In this document: positions 46,099 to 56,384 of the stretch, piece after piece | Position numbering within the stretch: the stretch's first letter is position 1 | Layout of the letters: each line of letters starts with the position of its first letter | NCBI GenBank assembly: GCA_904374465.1 | Contig: CAJFFY010000001.1 | Coordinates: 72,550 to 136,549 of the forward strand | DNA from: an uncultured Subdoligranulum sp. | GTDB taxonomy: Bacteria; Bacillota; Clostridia; Oscillospirales; Ruminococcaceae | Length of the DNA stretch: 64,000 bases | Direction of reading: 5' to 3' | Notes under the pieces: generated by a model | What the model saw: only the letters and a program-made list of their open reading frames with translations | What the model was told of the DNA's origin: nothing | The model's database searches: none | Made by a program: the position numbers and the translations under genes

Positions 46099-48189
46099 TT
46101 ACTCTTGGGCGTCCGGTCGGTCTGTTTCCGGCTCGGCAGCAGTCTCAGTTTTCGGAAGATTCTCCGGCTCGACAGACGGAGTGGGAACCGCAGGTTTTTC
46201 CTCCGGCTTGGTCGTCTCCCCCGTTGCCAAATCGAAGGGGGGCAGATTTCCGCCTTCCATCAGGGTTCTGAACTCATCACCGCTGATTTTTTCCCGCTCC
46301 ATCAGTACCGTTGCCACTTTGTGCAACTCGGTCATATGCTCGGTCAAAATGCGGCGTGCAGTCTCATAGGCTTCATCCACAATATCCCGGATCTCGTTGT
46401 CGATCTCCGAGGCGATCGCTTCTGAATACCCCTTGCCCTGACCAAAATCCCGTCCCAGGAAAGTCTGTTCCGGGTCACTGCCATAGACAACCGGCCCCAT
46501 TCGTTCCGAGAAGCCGTACCGCGTCACCATCGCACGGGCCGTATCGGTGGCACGCTGCAAATCACTGGATGCACCGGTGGAGATATCGTCCAGCACCAAC
46601 TGTTCTGCAACACGCCCGCCCAGCAGCGAGACAATGTTTTCGAACATGGCGGTTTTGGTAACGTAGCTGGGATCCTTCTCCGGCAGATACATGGTATAGC
46701 CTCCCGCACCGCCGCGGGAGATAATGCTGATCTGATGCACCGGGTCATGGTGTTTGCCGAAATATCCGGTGATGGCATGCCCCGTTTCATGGTACGCCAC
46801 CAGACGGCGTTCGTCATCCGTCACCACATGGCTCTTCTTTTCCGGACCCATCATGACCTTGACAGAAGCTTCTTCGATTTCCGGCTCGGTAATCGCCTTT
46901 TTGCCGCGGCGTGCCGCCAGCAGAGCCGCCTCGTTGACAAGGTTCTCCAGGTCCGCACCGGAGAAGCCTGCCGTGGAACGGGCAATGGTCTTGAGGCTCA
47001 CATCCGGACCCAAGGGCTTGTTCTTGGTGTGGACCTTAAGGATTTCCTCACGGCCCTTCACATCCGGCAAGCCCACATACACCTGCCGGTCGAAACGACC
47101 GGGACGTAGCAGCGCCTTATCCAAAATATCGGCACGGTTGGTGGCAGCCATCACAATGACACCGTCGTTGGCATCAAAACCATCCATCTCCACCAGCAAC
47201 TGGTTCAGCGTCTGTTCGCGTTCATCGTGGCCGCCGCCCAAACCGGCGCCGCGCTGACGTCCTACCGCGTCAATCTCATCGATGAAAACGATGGAAGGCA
47301 TCGTCTTCTTGGCTTTTTCGAACAGGTCCCGCACACGGGAGGCACCAACGCCCACATACATTTCCACGAAATCCGAACCGGAAATGGCATAGAATGGCAC
47401 GCCAGCTTCGCCGGCACAGGCACGCGCCAACAGGGTTTTGCCGGTACCCGGAGGGCCCACCAGCAAAACGCCATGGGGAATGCGCGCACCGAGGGAATTG
47501 AATTTACTGGGCGCTTTCAGGAATTCGACGACTTCCTGCAGCTCCGCCTTTTCCTCATCGGCACCTGCCACATCGGCGAACGTGGCCTTGCGCTGGTTTT
47601 CCTGCTGATCCTTTACCTTGGCACGCCCCACATTCATGATGCCGCCACCGGCACCGCCGCGGTACATGGACATGAACAGCATACCCAGACTTCCCAGCAT
47701 CACTACATAGAAGATGATTTCCAGCCAGGGAATATTCGTCTTGGGCGCCACATAGTCAAAAATCATCGGCGCATCGGGATTGGCTTCGTTATATTCGTCC
47801 ACCAACTGGGAAATGCGGCCGGTGTCAAAGTCCACACCGTAGGGCAGCTTATAGGAGACATAAACCGTACCGCCATTGGCCGGCAGCATCTCCTCGGCCG
47901 AGGAAGAGAAACTGTTCAGAAGGCCGCTGGTCTCCTGATCATTCAGTTCCACCGTGGCCTCCGGCAAGGGAATGTTGCCTTCCTTCAGCCACATTTCCAG
48001 CCGATTGGTCCCCAGATCCAGCCGGTAGGAAGTCACCTGCTGGTTTTCAAAGTAATAATAAATTTCGGAATAATTGATATGGGTCGATGCAGACGAGGCC
48101 AGCAGCGGAGACAGGCTGACGAAGAACAACACCAACACCATAAGCACGGCAACCACCAGGATGCCGCTGAAACGAGGTTTATGCTGCAA
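46099..48189 (-). CDS. ftsH: ATP-dependent zinc metalloprotease FtsH
   Basis: A 696-residue membrane-bound AAA protease that degrades misfolded membrane and some soluble proteins. Two membrane helices flank an extracytoplasmic domain (about residues 10-200). The Walker A motif GPPGTGKT and the second region of homology with GRFDRQ are intact, and the zinc site is HETGH. The C-terminal 50 residues are Pro/Glu-rich. The start is TTG at 48189 with AGGAG eight bases upstream. Order tilS-hpt-ftsH is typical of Firmicutes. Confidence 0.97.
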   Translation of the reverse strand: MQHKPRFSGILVVAVLMVLVLFFVSLSPLLASSASTHINYSEIYYYFENQQVTSYRLDLGTNRLEMWLKEGNIPLPEATVELNDQETSGLLNSFSSSAEEMLPANGGTVYVSYKLPYGVDFDTGRISQLVDEYNEANPDAPMIFDYVAPKTNIPWLEIIFYVVMLGSLGMLFMSMYRGGAGGGIMNVGRAKVKDQQENQRKATFADVAGADEEKAELQEVVEFLKAPSKFNSLGARIPHGVLLVGPPGTGKTLLARACAGEAGVPFYAISGSDFVEMYVGVGASRVRDLFEKAKKTMPSIVFIDEIDAVGRQRGAGLGGGHDEREQTLNQLLVEMDGFDANDGVIVMAATNRADILDKALLRPGRFDRQVYVGLPDVKGREEILKVHTKNKPLGPDVSLKTIARSTAGFSGADLENLVNEAALLAARRGKKAITEPEIEEASVKVMMGPEKKSHVVTDDERRLVAYHETGHAITGYFGKHHDPVHQISIISRGGAGGYTMYLPEKDPSYVTKTAMFENIVSLLGGRVAEQLVLDDISTGASSDLQRATDTARAMVTRYGFSERMGPVVYGSDPEQTFLGRDFGQGKGYSEAIASEIDNEIRDIVDEAYETARRILTEHMTELHKVATVLMEREKISGDEFRTLMEGGNLPPFDLATGETTKPEEKPAVPTPSVEPENLPKTETAAEPETDRPDAQE

Positions 48190-48248
48190 GAAATCAACTC
48201 CTATCCGGACACAAGATCCGGTGATTTAGGCCGCCCGAACCGGCGCTT

Positions 48249-48800
48249 TTATTTATTGTAGATTTCGGGTTTCAACACGCCCACATAGGACAGGTTGCGA
48301 TATTTCTCATCAAAATCCAGGCCATACCCCACCACAAATTCATCCGGCACTTCAAAGCCCAGATAATCGGGCTGAATGTCGGCCTTGCGACGGCTGGGCT
48401 TGCTCAAAATCGTGCACAGGCGTACACTGCGGGGATTTCGCAGTCGAAGCATCGGCATCAGATGGGAAAGGGTAATCCCGGTATCCAGAATGTCTTCCAC
48501 GATCAGGACATCCTTTCCCGTCAGGTCCGCATCCAGGTCCTTGACAATTTTGACCAGGCCTGTGGACTCGGTATTGGCCCCACCATAACTGGAAACCACC
48601 ATAAAGTCAATGCCGCAAGGAATGGTCACGGCTCGCATCAAATCCGCCATAAACACGACGGACCCTTTTAAGATGGAGACCAGCAGCAGGTCACGGCCCT
48701 CATAATCACGGCTGATCTGCGCCCCCAGTTCTGCCACCTTTTCCTTCAGCTGTTCTTCCGATACCAAAATATGGTCAATATCCTGATACATGCTTTGCAT
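48249..48800 (-). CDS. hpt: hypoxanthine phosphoribosyltransferase
   Basis: A 183-residue purine salvage enzyme that makes IMP (and GMP) from hypoxanthine (and guanine) with PRPP. The PRPP-binding loop reads VLIVEDILDTGITL near residues 100-113, and the dipeptide-containing ILKGSVVFMADL near 45 is typical. Start at ATG 48800, two bases after the tilS stop, with GGGGAGG inside the end of tilS. In Bacillus Hpt and TilS also regulate ftsH jointly; conservation of the tilS-hpt-ftsH order here would allow the same. Confidence 0.95.
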   Translation of the reverse strand: MQSMYQDIDHILVSEEQLKEKVAELGAQISRDYEGRDLLLVSILKGSVVFMADLMRAVTIPCGIDFMVVSSYGGANTESTGLVKIVKDLDADLTGKDVLIVEDILDTGITLSHLMPMLRLRNPRSVRLCTILSKPSRRKADIQPDYLGFEVPDEFVVGYGLDFDEKYRNLSYVGVLKPEIYNK

Positions 48801-48802
48801 GG

Positions 48803-50194
48803 TTATGCCTCCCCTGCTTTTTCCGTCCGCACCATGAGTACTTCGTTGGTAAATGCGTCGGGAGCAACGCCTTCCGCAAAGCCGCAGCCCCAAAGCCACA
48901 GCACTTCACTGCCGTCTGCCAGCAAAGGCAGCAACGACCGTTCCTCCTGCGGAATTGCCAGTTCATTATAGTATTTTTTCAATGTTTTACGCACATGCCG
49001 ACCAGCCGGGCGGAAAAAATCGCCCGGCAGACGGGTACGCAAAATTAGATTCCTTTGTATTTTAGCACAATCTGCGTAACAGTTTAAGTCTTTTTTAAAA
49101 ATTGGTTGATTTTTTAGAAAATCTTCATACTTTACCCGTCGAAATTCAACAAAATAACCACCGGGCAGGAAGAATTGCCCTTCGCTGAAAGGCTGCGGCG
49201 GCGCCGGAAGCGGCCGTACCCCCTGGGGTGTCCGGCGGATCAACACCCCGTTTTTGACTTTATAGGTCACTTCCGGGGTCAACTGCAAAGCGCCCTCGCC
49301 CCGTTGCAGCAAAAAACGCAATAGGGTTATATACTTTTCTTCCGTATCCCGCACCGGACTTACCAGGGAGTGCAATGCCGCATCCAAGACAGGCCCTTCC
49401 GCCCGGCGCAGTACAGACACTTCATATCCGCCTTCCACCGAAGCGGCCTGCAGCAGGGCAGCCGCTTCGCCGGAAAGCCACTGGTCCAGGTCCCGCATCT
49501 GCCGGCACAGGCGGGCGATAGCCGTCTCGGCGGCCGGATTGGCATACTGCAGGGCCGGAACCGCATCATGACGGATTCGGTTCCTTGCGTATTCATTCTG
49601 TGCGTTGGTCTCGTCCTGCACATAGTTTTGCCCAAGTGCCGCACAGTATGCTTCTGTATCGGCACGGGTCAGGCACAGGCAGGGTCTCACATAATATCCG
49701 CGTCGTGGCGGAATTCCGGCAAGGCCATGCACCCCTGTACCACGGGCCATCCGGAACAGGACCGTCTCCACCTGATCCGACATGGTATGAGCCGTTGCGA
49801 TAAACGCTTCCTCCTGCACCGCCAGTTTTTCAAACCAGCCGTACCGCAGGCCGCGGGCCCATTCCTCGCTGGGCTGCTGCGGGATCTGCACCCCTTCCCG
49901 CACCGCATCATACAAGAACAGCTCCACCCCATTTTTCCGGCAGAATGCTGTCACAAAATTGGCATCCGCCAGCGCCTGCATACCACGTATTCCATGGTTT
50001 ACGTGGGTTGCCAGAACTTCAATTTCCAGATCCCGGCGCCTGCGCAGTAAAAAAAGCAACAAAGCCATTGAGTCTGCCCCTCCGGAGCAGGCTGCAATGA
50101 CTCTGTCGCCAGACTTGAACAAACCCTGTTGACGGCAATAGGTCAGCAAGGTTTCTTCGATACGTTCAATTACCTTTTCGGCATCAGAACTCAT
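48803..50194 (-). CDS. tilS: tRNA(Ile)-lysidine synthase
   Basis: A 463-residue enzyme that converts C34 of the CAU-anticodon tRNA-Ile to lysidine, which makes it read AUA and be charged by IleS. The ATP-pyrophosphatase P-loop is CSGGADSMALL near residues 35-45. The N-terminal domain is followed by a substrate-binding and a C-terminal TilS domain (RPAGRHVRKTLKKYYNE). The start overlaps dnaB by 11 bases. Both IleS and TilS are encoded in this window. Confidence 0.95.
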   Translation of the reverse strand: MSSDAEKVIERIEETLLTYCRQQGLFKSGDRVIAACSGGADSMALLLFLLRRRRDLEIEVLATHVNHGIRGMQALADANFVTAFCRKNGVELFLYDAVREGVQIPQQPSEEWARGLRYGWFEKLAVQEEAFIATAHTMSDQVETVLFRMARGTGVHGLAGIPPRRGYYVRPCLCLTRADTEAYCAALGQNYVQDETNAQNEYARNRIRHDAVPALQYANPAAETAIARLCRQMRDLDQWLSGEAAALLQAASVEGGYEVSVLRRAEGPVLDAALHSLVSPVRDTEEKYITLLRFLLQRGEGALQLTPEVTYKVKNGVLIRRTPQGVRPLPAPPQPFSEGQFFLPGGYFVEFRRVKYEDFLKNQPIFKKDLNCYADCAKIQRNLILRTRLPGDFFRPAGRHVRKTLKKYYNELAIPQEERSLLPLLADGSEVLWLWGCGFAEGVAPDAFTNEVLMVRTEKAGEA

Positions 50195-51578
50195 GGGTCA
50201 CATCCAAATTGCTGAAACGTGTGTGGGCGCCATCCCATCCAAGGCGAACCACACTGGTTTCGCCATGACGGTTTTTGGCAACAATGCATTCGGCTTCGTT
50301 TTCGTTGGCCTGGTTTTCCTCGCCGTTCTGCGAGTTGTAATAGGCAGCACGGTAGAGGAACAAGACGATGTCGGCATCCTGTTCGATGGAACCGGAGTCG
50401 CGCAAGTCGGAAAGCTGCGGCCGATGGTCAGAGCGTCCCGCGGTTTTTTCCGCCGCACGGGAAAGCTGCGACAGGGCAATCACGGGCACGTTCAATTCCT
50501 TGGCCATGATTTTCAGGTTCCGGGTAATATCACTGATTTCCTGCACACGACTTTCGGTCTTTTTGGCACTCTGCATCAGCTGCAGATAGTCAATAATAAC
50601 CAGACCAATCTTATCTTTCTTGGGGTCCTGATTGATGGTACGTATTTTGGCCTTGATTTCCGGCACCGAAATACCGGAGGTATCATCCATATAAATGGGT
50701 GCATTGTACAGCAGCGAGGTGGCCTGGGCAAAATCGTTCCAGTCCGAATTGTTCAGGCGCCCGGTGCGGAACGCCTGGCTGTCAATGTTGGCGGTGCTGG
50801 AAAGAATACGGTCGGTCAGCTGCTCGCAGGTCATTTCCAGGCTGAAAATGATGGTGGGCACTTTTTGCTGCCGGGCCACGTTGGTGGCAATGTTCAGTGC
50901 GAAACTGGTCTTGCCCATACCGGGACGGGCTGCCAGAATGATCAGGTCGGAGCGTCCCAGGCCGGTCAGCACCGTATCCAGATAATTGAAGCCGGTGGGA
51001 ATGCCCGCAAACTTATCACGGTCAGCACCGCTGAGTTTCTGCATGGTATCGATGACTTCCAGGATGGATTCCCGGATGGTCTTGACGCCGGACTTGTCCC
51101 GTCCACTGCGGATATCATAAATTTTCTGTTCTGCCGACTCCAGCAGCATGTCGGCATCTTCACCGCTATTGGTCTCACTGAGGATGCTGCGGGCCGCTTC
51201 GATGAGCCGACGGGCCTGGTACTTTTCCTTGACAATTTTGAAGTAGGAATCCACATTGGAGATGGCCGGCACCGTTTCGGCCACGTGGGTGATGTAAATT
51301 TTTGCATCGTCCGCGCTGGCAAAGGTACCGCTGTTGGCCAAAGCATTGACCAATGTGATGATGTCGACGGCTTCGCTTTCGGTGTACAGTGACCGCATGG
51401 TCTCATAGACGGCACGGTTCTGGTCCGAATAAAACATTTCGGGTTCCATATCGGTGATCAAGCGGTTGAGGATGGTTTCATCCATCAGCGCTGCGCCCAA
51501 AATGCTTTGTTCCGCCTGCATATTGTAGGGCATCTGAATACCCAGGCTGGAAAGGCTCAATTCTTCATTCCGAGGCAA
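50184..51578 (-). CDS. dnaB: replicative DNA helicase DnaB
   Basis: A 464-residue hexameric replicative helicase (called DnaC in Bacillus). The N-terminal domain begins QMPYNMQAEQSILGA. The RecA-like domain has Walker A RPGMGKTS near residue 213 and a DYLQLM Walker B. Starts at GTG 51587 and TTG 51578 are both in frame; I choose the TTG because AAGGAGG lies nine bases before it, while it abuts the GTG. It follows rplI by 51 bases, the usual rplI-dnaB order. Confidence 0.95.
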   Translation of the reverse strand: MPRNEELSLSSLGIQMPYNMQAEQSILGAALMDETILNRLITDMEPEMFYSDQNRAVYETMRSLYTESEAVDIITLVNALANSGTFASADDAKIYITHVAETVPAISNVDSYFKIVKEKYQARRLIEAARSILSETNSGEDADMLLESAEQKIYDIRSGRDKSGVKTIRESILEVIDTMQKLSGADRDKFAGIPTGFNYLDTVLTGLGRSDLIILAARPGMGKTSFALNIATNVARQQKVPTIIFSLEMTCEQLTDRILSSTANIDSQAFRTGRLNNSDWNDFAQATSLLYNAPIYMDDTSGISVPEIKAKIRTINQDPKKDKIGLVIIDYLQLMQSAKKTESRVQEISDITRNLKIMAKELNVPVIALSQLSRAAEKTAGRSDHRPQLSDLRDSGSIEQDADIVLFLYRAAYYNSQNGEENQANENEAECIVAKNRHGETSVVRLGWDGAHTRFSNLDVTHEF

Positions 51579-51629
51579 TACAGACACCCTCCTTCCCCGG
51601 TCGATTTCACGCTGACAAGTACCCCTGCT

Positions 51630-52076
51630 TTACAGCTCTTCCACTTTCACCTTGAAGGTAGCCGCAACGCCGGCGTACAGCCGCACGGTAGCATCATAGC
51701 TGCCGAATTCTTTGATGGCCGACGGCAGTTCAACCTTCTTCTTATCAATTTCGGTGCCGGTCAGCTGGGTCAGCAGTTCCGCCACTTCCTTGCCGGTCAC
51801 CTTTCCGTACAGCTTGCCGGAAGCGCCACCCTTGATCTTGGTGGTGACCGTCTGGCCCTGAATCTTTGCGGCCAGTTCTTGAGCTGCCGCCCGGGCTTCT
51901 GCCTCATGATGTGCCTTTGCCTCACTCTTGGTGCGGGCCTGGTTCAGTGCACCGGCATCTGCAGGGGCCGCCAAACCACGCGGGAAAAGAAAGTTCCGCG
52001 CATATCCATCCGAGACCTCATGGATCTCATCTTTCTTACCAATCGTTTTCACATCCTGCTTGAGAATGATCTTCAT
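51630..52076 (-). CDS. rplI: 50S ribosomal protein bL9
   Basis: A 148-residue L9. The N-terminal rRNA-binding domain is [15 protein letters not shown] with the signature [13 protein letters not shown], then a long connecting helix and a C-terminal domain. ATG 52076 follows GGGAGG. It lies 28 bases after gdpP, in the gdpP-rplI-dnaB order found throughout Firmicutes. Confidence 0.96.
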   Translation of the reverse strand: MKIILKQDVKTIGKKDEIHEVSDGYARNFLFPRGLAAPADAGALNQARTKSEAKAHHEAEARAAAQELAAKIQGQTVTTKIKGGASGKLYGKVTGKEVAELLTQLTGTEIDKKKVELPSAIKEFGSYDATVRLYAGVAATFKVKVEEL

Positions 52077-52104
52077 AATGTATATCCTCCCGATATGATA
52101 TGTT

Positions 52105-54078
52105 TTATCGTGCCGCAGCCGCACTGGCAGCTTGAGAGGCACGGTAGAGGTCGATTTGTTCACGGATACGATGTTCCGCGTCGTTCAAAGTACAGTTCTG
52201 CAATTGTGCTCCGGCCATCATCAGGTGGCCACCGCCCCCCAGCGGTTCCAGGATCACCTGTACATTCAGAGCGCCCATGCTGCGCGCCGAGATATTGACA
52301 CCGCCATTCTTGGCCACTGCCACAAAGCTGGCATCCACTCCGTTGATGGTCAACAGGTCATTGGCCGCCATGGGCAGCACCACATTCATGCCGGCATCCA
52401 GTTCCTCCGATAATGCTATGGCACAACCTTTGTATATGTAAGCCCCCTCCACAATGTGGGCGCGGGCCTCATATTCTTCTTTGGACGTGTTGAAGAGCAG
52501 TTTGGTTTCTGCTGTCTGCGCGCCACGGCTGCGCAGCCAGGCAGCTGCCTCGAAGGTGCGCACCCCCACATGCAGTGCAAAACTGCGGGTATCCAGCATA
52601 ATGCCGGCCAAAAGCGCCTGGGCTTCCAGGGGGGTAATGTTATTTTCTTTCGGCATGAACTGCAGCAGCTCACAGATCAGTTCGCTGGCGCTGGAAGCAT
52701 ACGGTTCATGATAAAGCAGTAATGGCCGGTCAATGTGCCCCACCGCCATACGGTGGTGATCAATGACCACCACGCGCTTGCACTTTTCGTAGATTTTCTG
52801 GCTTTCCAGCAGACGAACCTGATAGGTATCCACCACAATGAGCAAAGTGTTGGGGGTGATCACTTCCAGCGTCTGGTCCGGCGGAATGAAATCCCTCCCG
52901 CAGCCTGCGTCCAGGAAAACCTTGAGCAAAGGCCCTGCCAACGTAGCATCGCTGTTGATGGCAATCACCGCGGGGACACCACACATCTTGCACATACGCA
53001 GTGCGCCCACGGCAGACCCCACCGCATCCAGATCACTCATCCGGTGGCCCATCACAATAACGCTGTCGCTCTTCTTGATCAGGTCGCACAACGCGTTGGA
53101 GATGATCCGGCTGCGCACATGACTACGCTTTTCCACACCGTGGGATATACCGCCGTAAAACTCAAACCCGTCCACCGTTTTGACGGCAGCCTGATCCCCG
53201 CCGCGGCCCAATGCAATGTCAATGCTTTCCCGCGCCATCTGATGGCATTCCTGCAGCGTTTTGCCGCCATGCCCCACGCCGATGGAAAGGGTGGTTAACC
53301 CACCGGGATGCAGTGCGCGGACCTGGTCGAGAATATCGAAACGTTCCTGAAGCATCCAGCGGACGTCCCGCTCCTCCACCACCGCAATGTAGCGACTGTT
53401 GGAAACCCGGCGCAGAAAACCGGTGCTTCGGGAAATATACCGTTCCAGCAGACTGTTGATGGATTCCAATTCTTTTGCCTGCTCACTGTCCTTCATATCA
53501 TCAAACAGTTCATCGTAGCTGTCAATGACGATAATCAGACAAGCAGGGCGGCTTTCGGTATACTCCTCCAGTGTAGCCTTATAAAAGGTATCGTCCACCA
53601 GGTACACAATGCTGGCTCCACGGCTGCCCTTGGCGGAACCGGCGTATGCGGTAAACCGCCGCTGCCCCACAGTCAGATCCTGTCCATGGGGACGGGAACA
53701 CACGGCCAAATCCAACTCCGGCAGGACCTTGTCCACCGGGTGCGTAACCGCATCGTTCCCTTCCAGGACTTTGTCCCGGAAGAAGGAATTATACCACAGG
53801 ATCCTTCCGTCCGCAACCAGCATGGTGGGAATGGGCAAGCCTGCCAGACTGTACTGCACACGGCTGTTCTCAAAATCCGTGCTGCACAGCTGTGCCGCCA
53901 CATAAGCGCGCAATTTACGGCGCCAGAGCCACAGAACACAGGCGGCCACGGCAACCAGAATAACCGGCGCAATCAGCCACTGCGGCGCTACCACAGCCAC
54001 GGGCACAACCATGGTTGCCAAGGCCGCCAGCAAGAGCAACAACACCGCCGCCATATCCAGGCCATTTTTGTGTTTCAT
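52105..54078 (-). CDS. gdpP: c-di-AMP phosphodiesterase GdpP
   Basis: A 657-residue membrane enzyme that hydrolyses c-di-AMP, the second messenger for potassium and wall balance. Two N-terminal membrane helices (about 8-55) are followed by a PAS-like domain ([17 protein letters not shown]), a degenerate GGDEF domain, and DHH plus DHHA1 domains. In the DHH domain [13 protein letters not shown] and the hallmark IDHHRM are intact, so phosphodiesterase activity is expected. The C-terminal substrate loop GGGGH is present. It lies 37 bases after rnj. Confidence 0.95.
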   Translation of the reverse strand: MKHKNGLDMAAVLLLLLAALATMVVPVAVVAPQWLIAPVILVAVAACVLWLWRRKLRAYVAAQLCSTDFENSRVQYSLAGLPIPTMLVADGRILWYNSFFRDKVLEGNDAVTHPVDKVLPELDLAVCSRPHGQDLTVGQRRFTAYAGSAKGSRGASIVYLVDDTFYKATLEEYTESRPACLIIVIDSYDELFDDMKDSEQAKELESINSLLERYISRSTGFLRRVSNSRYIAVVEERDVRWMLQERFDILDQVRALHPGGLTTLSIGVGHGGKTLQECHQMARESIDIALGRGGDQAAVKTVDGFEFYGGISHGVEKRSHVRSRIISNALCDLIKKSDSVIVMGHRMSDLDAVGSAVGALRMCKMCGVPAVIAINSDATLAGPLLKVFLDAGCGRDFIPPDQTLEVITPNTLLIVVDTYQVRLLESQKIYEKCKRVVVIDHHRMAVGHIDRPLLLYHEPYASSASELICELLQFMPKENNITPLEAQALLAGIMLDTRSFALHVGVRTFEAAAWLRSRGAQTAETKLLFNTSKEEYEARAHIVEGAYIYKGCAIALSEELDAGMNVVLPMAANDLLTINGVDASFVAVAKNGGVNISARSMGALNVQVILEPLGGGGHLMMAGAQLQNCTLNDAEHRIREQIDLYRASQAASAAAAR

Positions 54079-54115
54079 GGTGAAGCCCCCACATTCCCGC
54101 CGCGCGGGCAGATTG

Positions 54116-56089
54116 TCAAACTTCCAGCAAGATGGGCAAAATCATCGGGCTGCGTTTGGTCCGGCGATAAATATAGCTGGACAGCGCTTCCCGCACACGG
54201 GCTTTCACGCTGGCCCAATCGTGCATATTGTCACTCAGACTGCGATCCAGGGCCATTTCCACCTGGGTACGCAAACCGTCCATCAATTCTTCGCTTTCAC
54301 GCACATAGACAAAGCCACGGCTGACAATATCCGGTCCGGAGAGTACCTGACCATTGGATCCGTCCACGGCGGCCGTCACAATGATGATGCCATCTTCCGA
54401 CAGGTGGTGGCGATCCCGGAGCACGACATTTCCCACATCGCCCACACCGTAGCCGTCCACCATCACGGCACCGGCCGTAACGGTGTTTTCCACCGCCATA
54501 CCATCGGCCGACAGGCGGATGTTCTGACCGTTTTCCGCAATATAGATGTTCTGTTTGGGAATATATCCCAGATGTTCCGCCGTCTCGGCATGGCGCTTGA
54601 GCTGTTTGAATTCGCCATGGACCGGCAGGAAAAACTGCGGGTGTGCCAGTGTCAGCATCAGTTTTTGCTCTTCCTGGCAAGCATGCCCCGACACGTGGGT
54701 GTCGTACATGTTTTCGTAAATCACTTCTGCACCAAGGCTCAGCAGACCGTTGACCACCTTGGTGACCGTCTTTTCGTTGCCGGGAATGGGGCGTGCCGAA
54801 ATGATAATGAAATCATTGGGGCCTACGCGCACCTGCCGGTGGCTTGCCTGTGCCATGCGGGAGAGGGCCGAAAGCGGCTCTCCCTGGCTGCCGGTGGTGA
54901 TCAGGACCACCTTTTCCGGGGGATACTTGTTGACTTCATCGATGTCGATGAGCACATTGTCCGGCGCATGCAGATACCCCAACTCCCGGGCCATCTCGGT
55001 ATTGGAAACCATACTGCGCCCACTGACCGCCACTTTACGCCCCGATTCAATGGCCAGATCGATAATCTGCTGTACACGGTAGATGTTGGAGGCAAAGGTT
55101 GCCACAATAATGCGGCGGTTCCTGGCCCGTGCAAACAGCCGGCGGACACCTTCCGCCACGGTCTGTTCGGTTGCCGTAAAACCGGGCCGCTCGGCATTGG
55201 TGGAATCTGCCAGCAGTGCCAGCACACCTTTGCGGCCATATTCCGCAATGGTGGACAGATCGGTCACTGCATCGCCCGAAAGCGGCGTATAGTCCACCTT
55301 GAAGTCTCCGGTATGAATCACCACGCCGGCCGGACACTCAATGGCAAAGGCCAGGGCATCGGGAATGGAATGGTTCACGTGGATGGCCTCCACCGTGAAA
55401 CAGCCCAACTTCACCTTTTGCCGGGGACGGATTTCGTGAAAGACGGCGCTGGATGCCAGGCCGTGTTCTTCCAGTTTGTTTTTGATCAGGCCGATGGTCA
55501 AACGTGCCGTATAGATGGGCACGTTGAATTTTTTGAGAAGGTAAGGCAGGCTTCCGATATGATCCTCGTGTCCGTGGGTGATAAACAGTCCCTTGATGCG
55601 GTCCTTGTTTTCCAGCACATAGGTGAAGTCCGGAATCACCAGATCCACGCCAAACATATCGGCATCCGGGAACACCAAACCGCAGTCCACCAGAATCATG
55701 TCGCCCTGGCACTCATACAGGGTGATGTTCTTGCCCACTTCCCCCAAGCCGCCCAAGGGGCAGATGTGCATGGGAATGGCCGGGGTCATCTCATAATTGC
55801 GGGGCGCCTGCGGCTTGCGATTGCGGCGCGGTGCCTTGCCGTTGCTGCTCGCATTCTGCGCCTGCTGGCCGTTATGCCCACGGCGGGGACGCGGCGCCGG
55901 TACACTTTGGGTCGCCGCGGGCGTTTCCGCTGCCGCCGTGGCGCGGGGCGCGCGGCGCCGAGGTTTGCGGCCTGCATTCTCCGGCCTGGCTGTTTTTTCA
56001 CCGCGGGATCCGCGACGGGTTGCTCCCGTCCGTTCCTGGGCGGGTTGTCCACTCTGATTCGCTTTACGTTTTGGCTTAATTTCTTCCAT
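54116..56089 (-). CDS. rnj: ribonuclease J with long basic N-terminal extension
   Basis: A 657-residue metallo-beta-lactamase-fold RNase that degrades and processes mRNA, with endo- and 5'-exonuclease activity. The catalytic motif THGHEDH is at residues 171-177, followed by the beta-CASP domain and the usual C-terminal domain. The core begins near residue 108 (HICPLGGLGEVGKN). Residues 1-103 are a low-complexity Lys/Arg/Ala/Pro-rich extension not found in Bacillus RNase J1. GGAGG precedes ATG 56089. It heads the rnj-gdpP-rplI-dnaB-tilS-hpt-ftsH string and has a 190-base leader from a near-perfect promoter. Confidence 0.95.
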   Translation of the reverse strand: MEEIKPKRKANQSGQPAQERTGATRRGSRGEKTARPENAGRKPRRRAPRATAAAETPAATQSVPAPRPRRGHNGQQAQNASSNGKAPRRNRKPQAPRNYEMTPAIPMHICPLGGLGEVGKNITLYECQGDMILVDCGLVFPDADMFGVDLVIPDFTYVLENKDRIKGLFITHGHEDHIGSLPYLLKKFNVPIYTARLTIGLIKNKLEEHGLASSAVFHEIRPRQKVKLGCFTVEAIHVNHSIPDALAFAIECPAGVVIHTGDFKVDYTPLSGDAVTDLSTIAEYGRKGVLALLADSTNAERPGFTATEQTVAEGVRRLFARARNRRIIVATFASNIYRVQQIIDLAIESGRKVAVSGRSMVSNTEMARELGYLHAPDNVLIDIDEVNKYPPEKVVLITTGSQGEPLSALSRMAQASHRQVRVGPNDFIIISARPIPGNEKTVTKVVNGLLSLGAEVIYENMYDTHVSGHACQEEQKLMLTLAHPQFFLPVHGEFKQLKRHAETAEHLGYIPKQNIYIAENGQNIRLSADGMAVENTVTAGAVMVDGYGVGDVGNVVLRDRHHLSEDGIIIVTAAVDGSNGQVLSGPDIVSRGFVYVRESEELMDGLRTQVEMALDRSLSDNMHDWASVKARVREALSSYIYRRTKRSPMILPILLEV

Positions 56090-56281
56090 GAATACCTCCA
56101 TAACAATCCCCAACAGGTTTCGTCCTTGCCCTCTGCGCAATGGGACACCTGTCTCTGAATTTGCGATTTATGTATGTGAGGGAAAAGGCTTTGTCTGCCT
56201 CCCCTGTTTTCCGGTTGGGCGCGAAAAGTCCGCCTGAAAAGGCGCGGCCGGGCCCATTCATATACACAACATTGCAGTTAT
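56090..56281 (-). promoter_or_regulatory. long structured 5' leader of rnj
   Basis: About 190 bases separate the predicted start of transcription from the rnj ATG and contain no gene. Hairpins are visible: CAGGU-GUCC pairing with GGAC-GAA-ACCUG (about 56116-56153), and AGGGGAGGC with GCCUUUUCCCU (about 56184-56210). A GC-rich segment rich in GCGC repeats lies near the 5' end. It may be a site of RNase J autoregulation. Confidence 0.45.
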
Positions 56282-56286
56282 TATTT

Positions 56287-56315
56287 ATTATAAACGGATT
56301 GCCCACTCTTGTCAA
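56287..56315 (-). promoter_or_regulatory. consensus promoter of rnj
   Basis: Minus-strand TTGACA (56310-56315), 17 bases, TATAAT (56287-56292): a perfect housekeeping-sigma promoter. Confidence 0.9.
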
Positions 56316-56317
56316 AC

Positions 56318-56346
56318 TTGCCAGAACTCCGCAAAGTGGGTATAAT
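56318..56346 (+). promoter_or_regulatory. promoter of rnhA-mnmA
   Basis: TTGCCA (56318-56323), 17 bases, TATAAT (56341-56346), about 38 bases before the rnhA start. Its -35 is two bases from that of the divergent rnj promoter. Confidence 0.85.
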
Positions 56347-56384
56347 GCCTATACGATGATTATTGCCATGTACAGGAGATTTAT

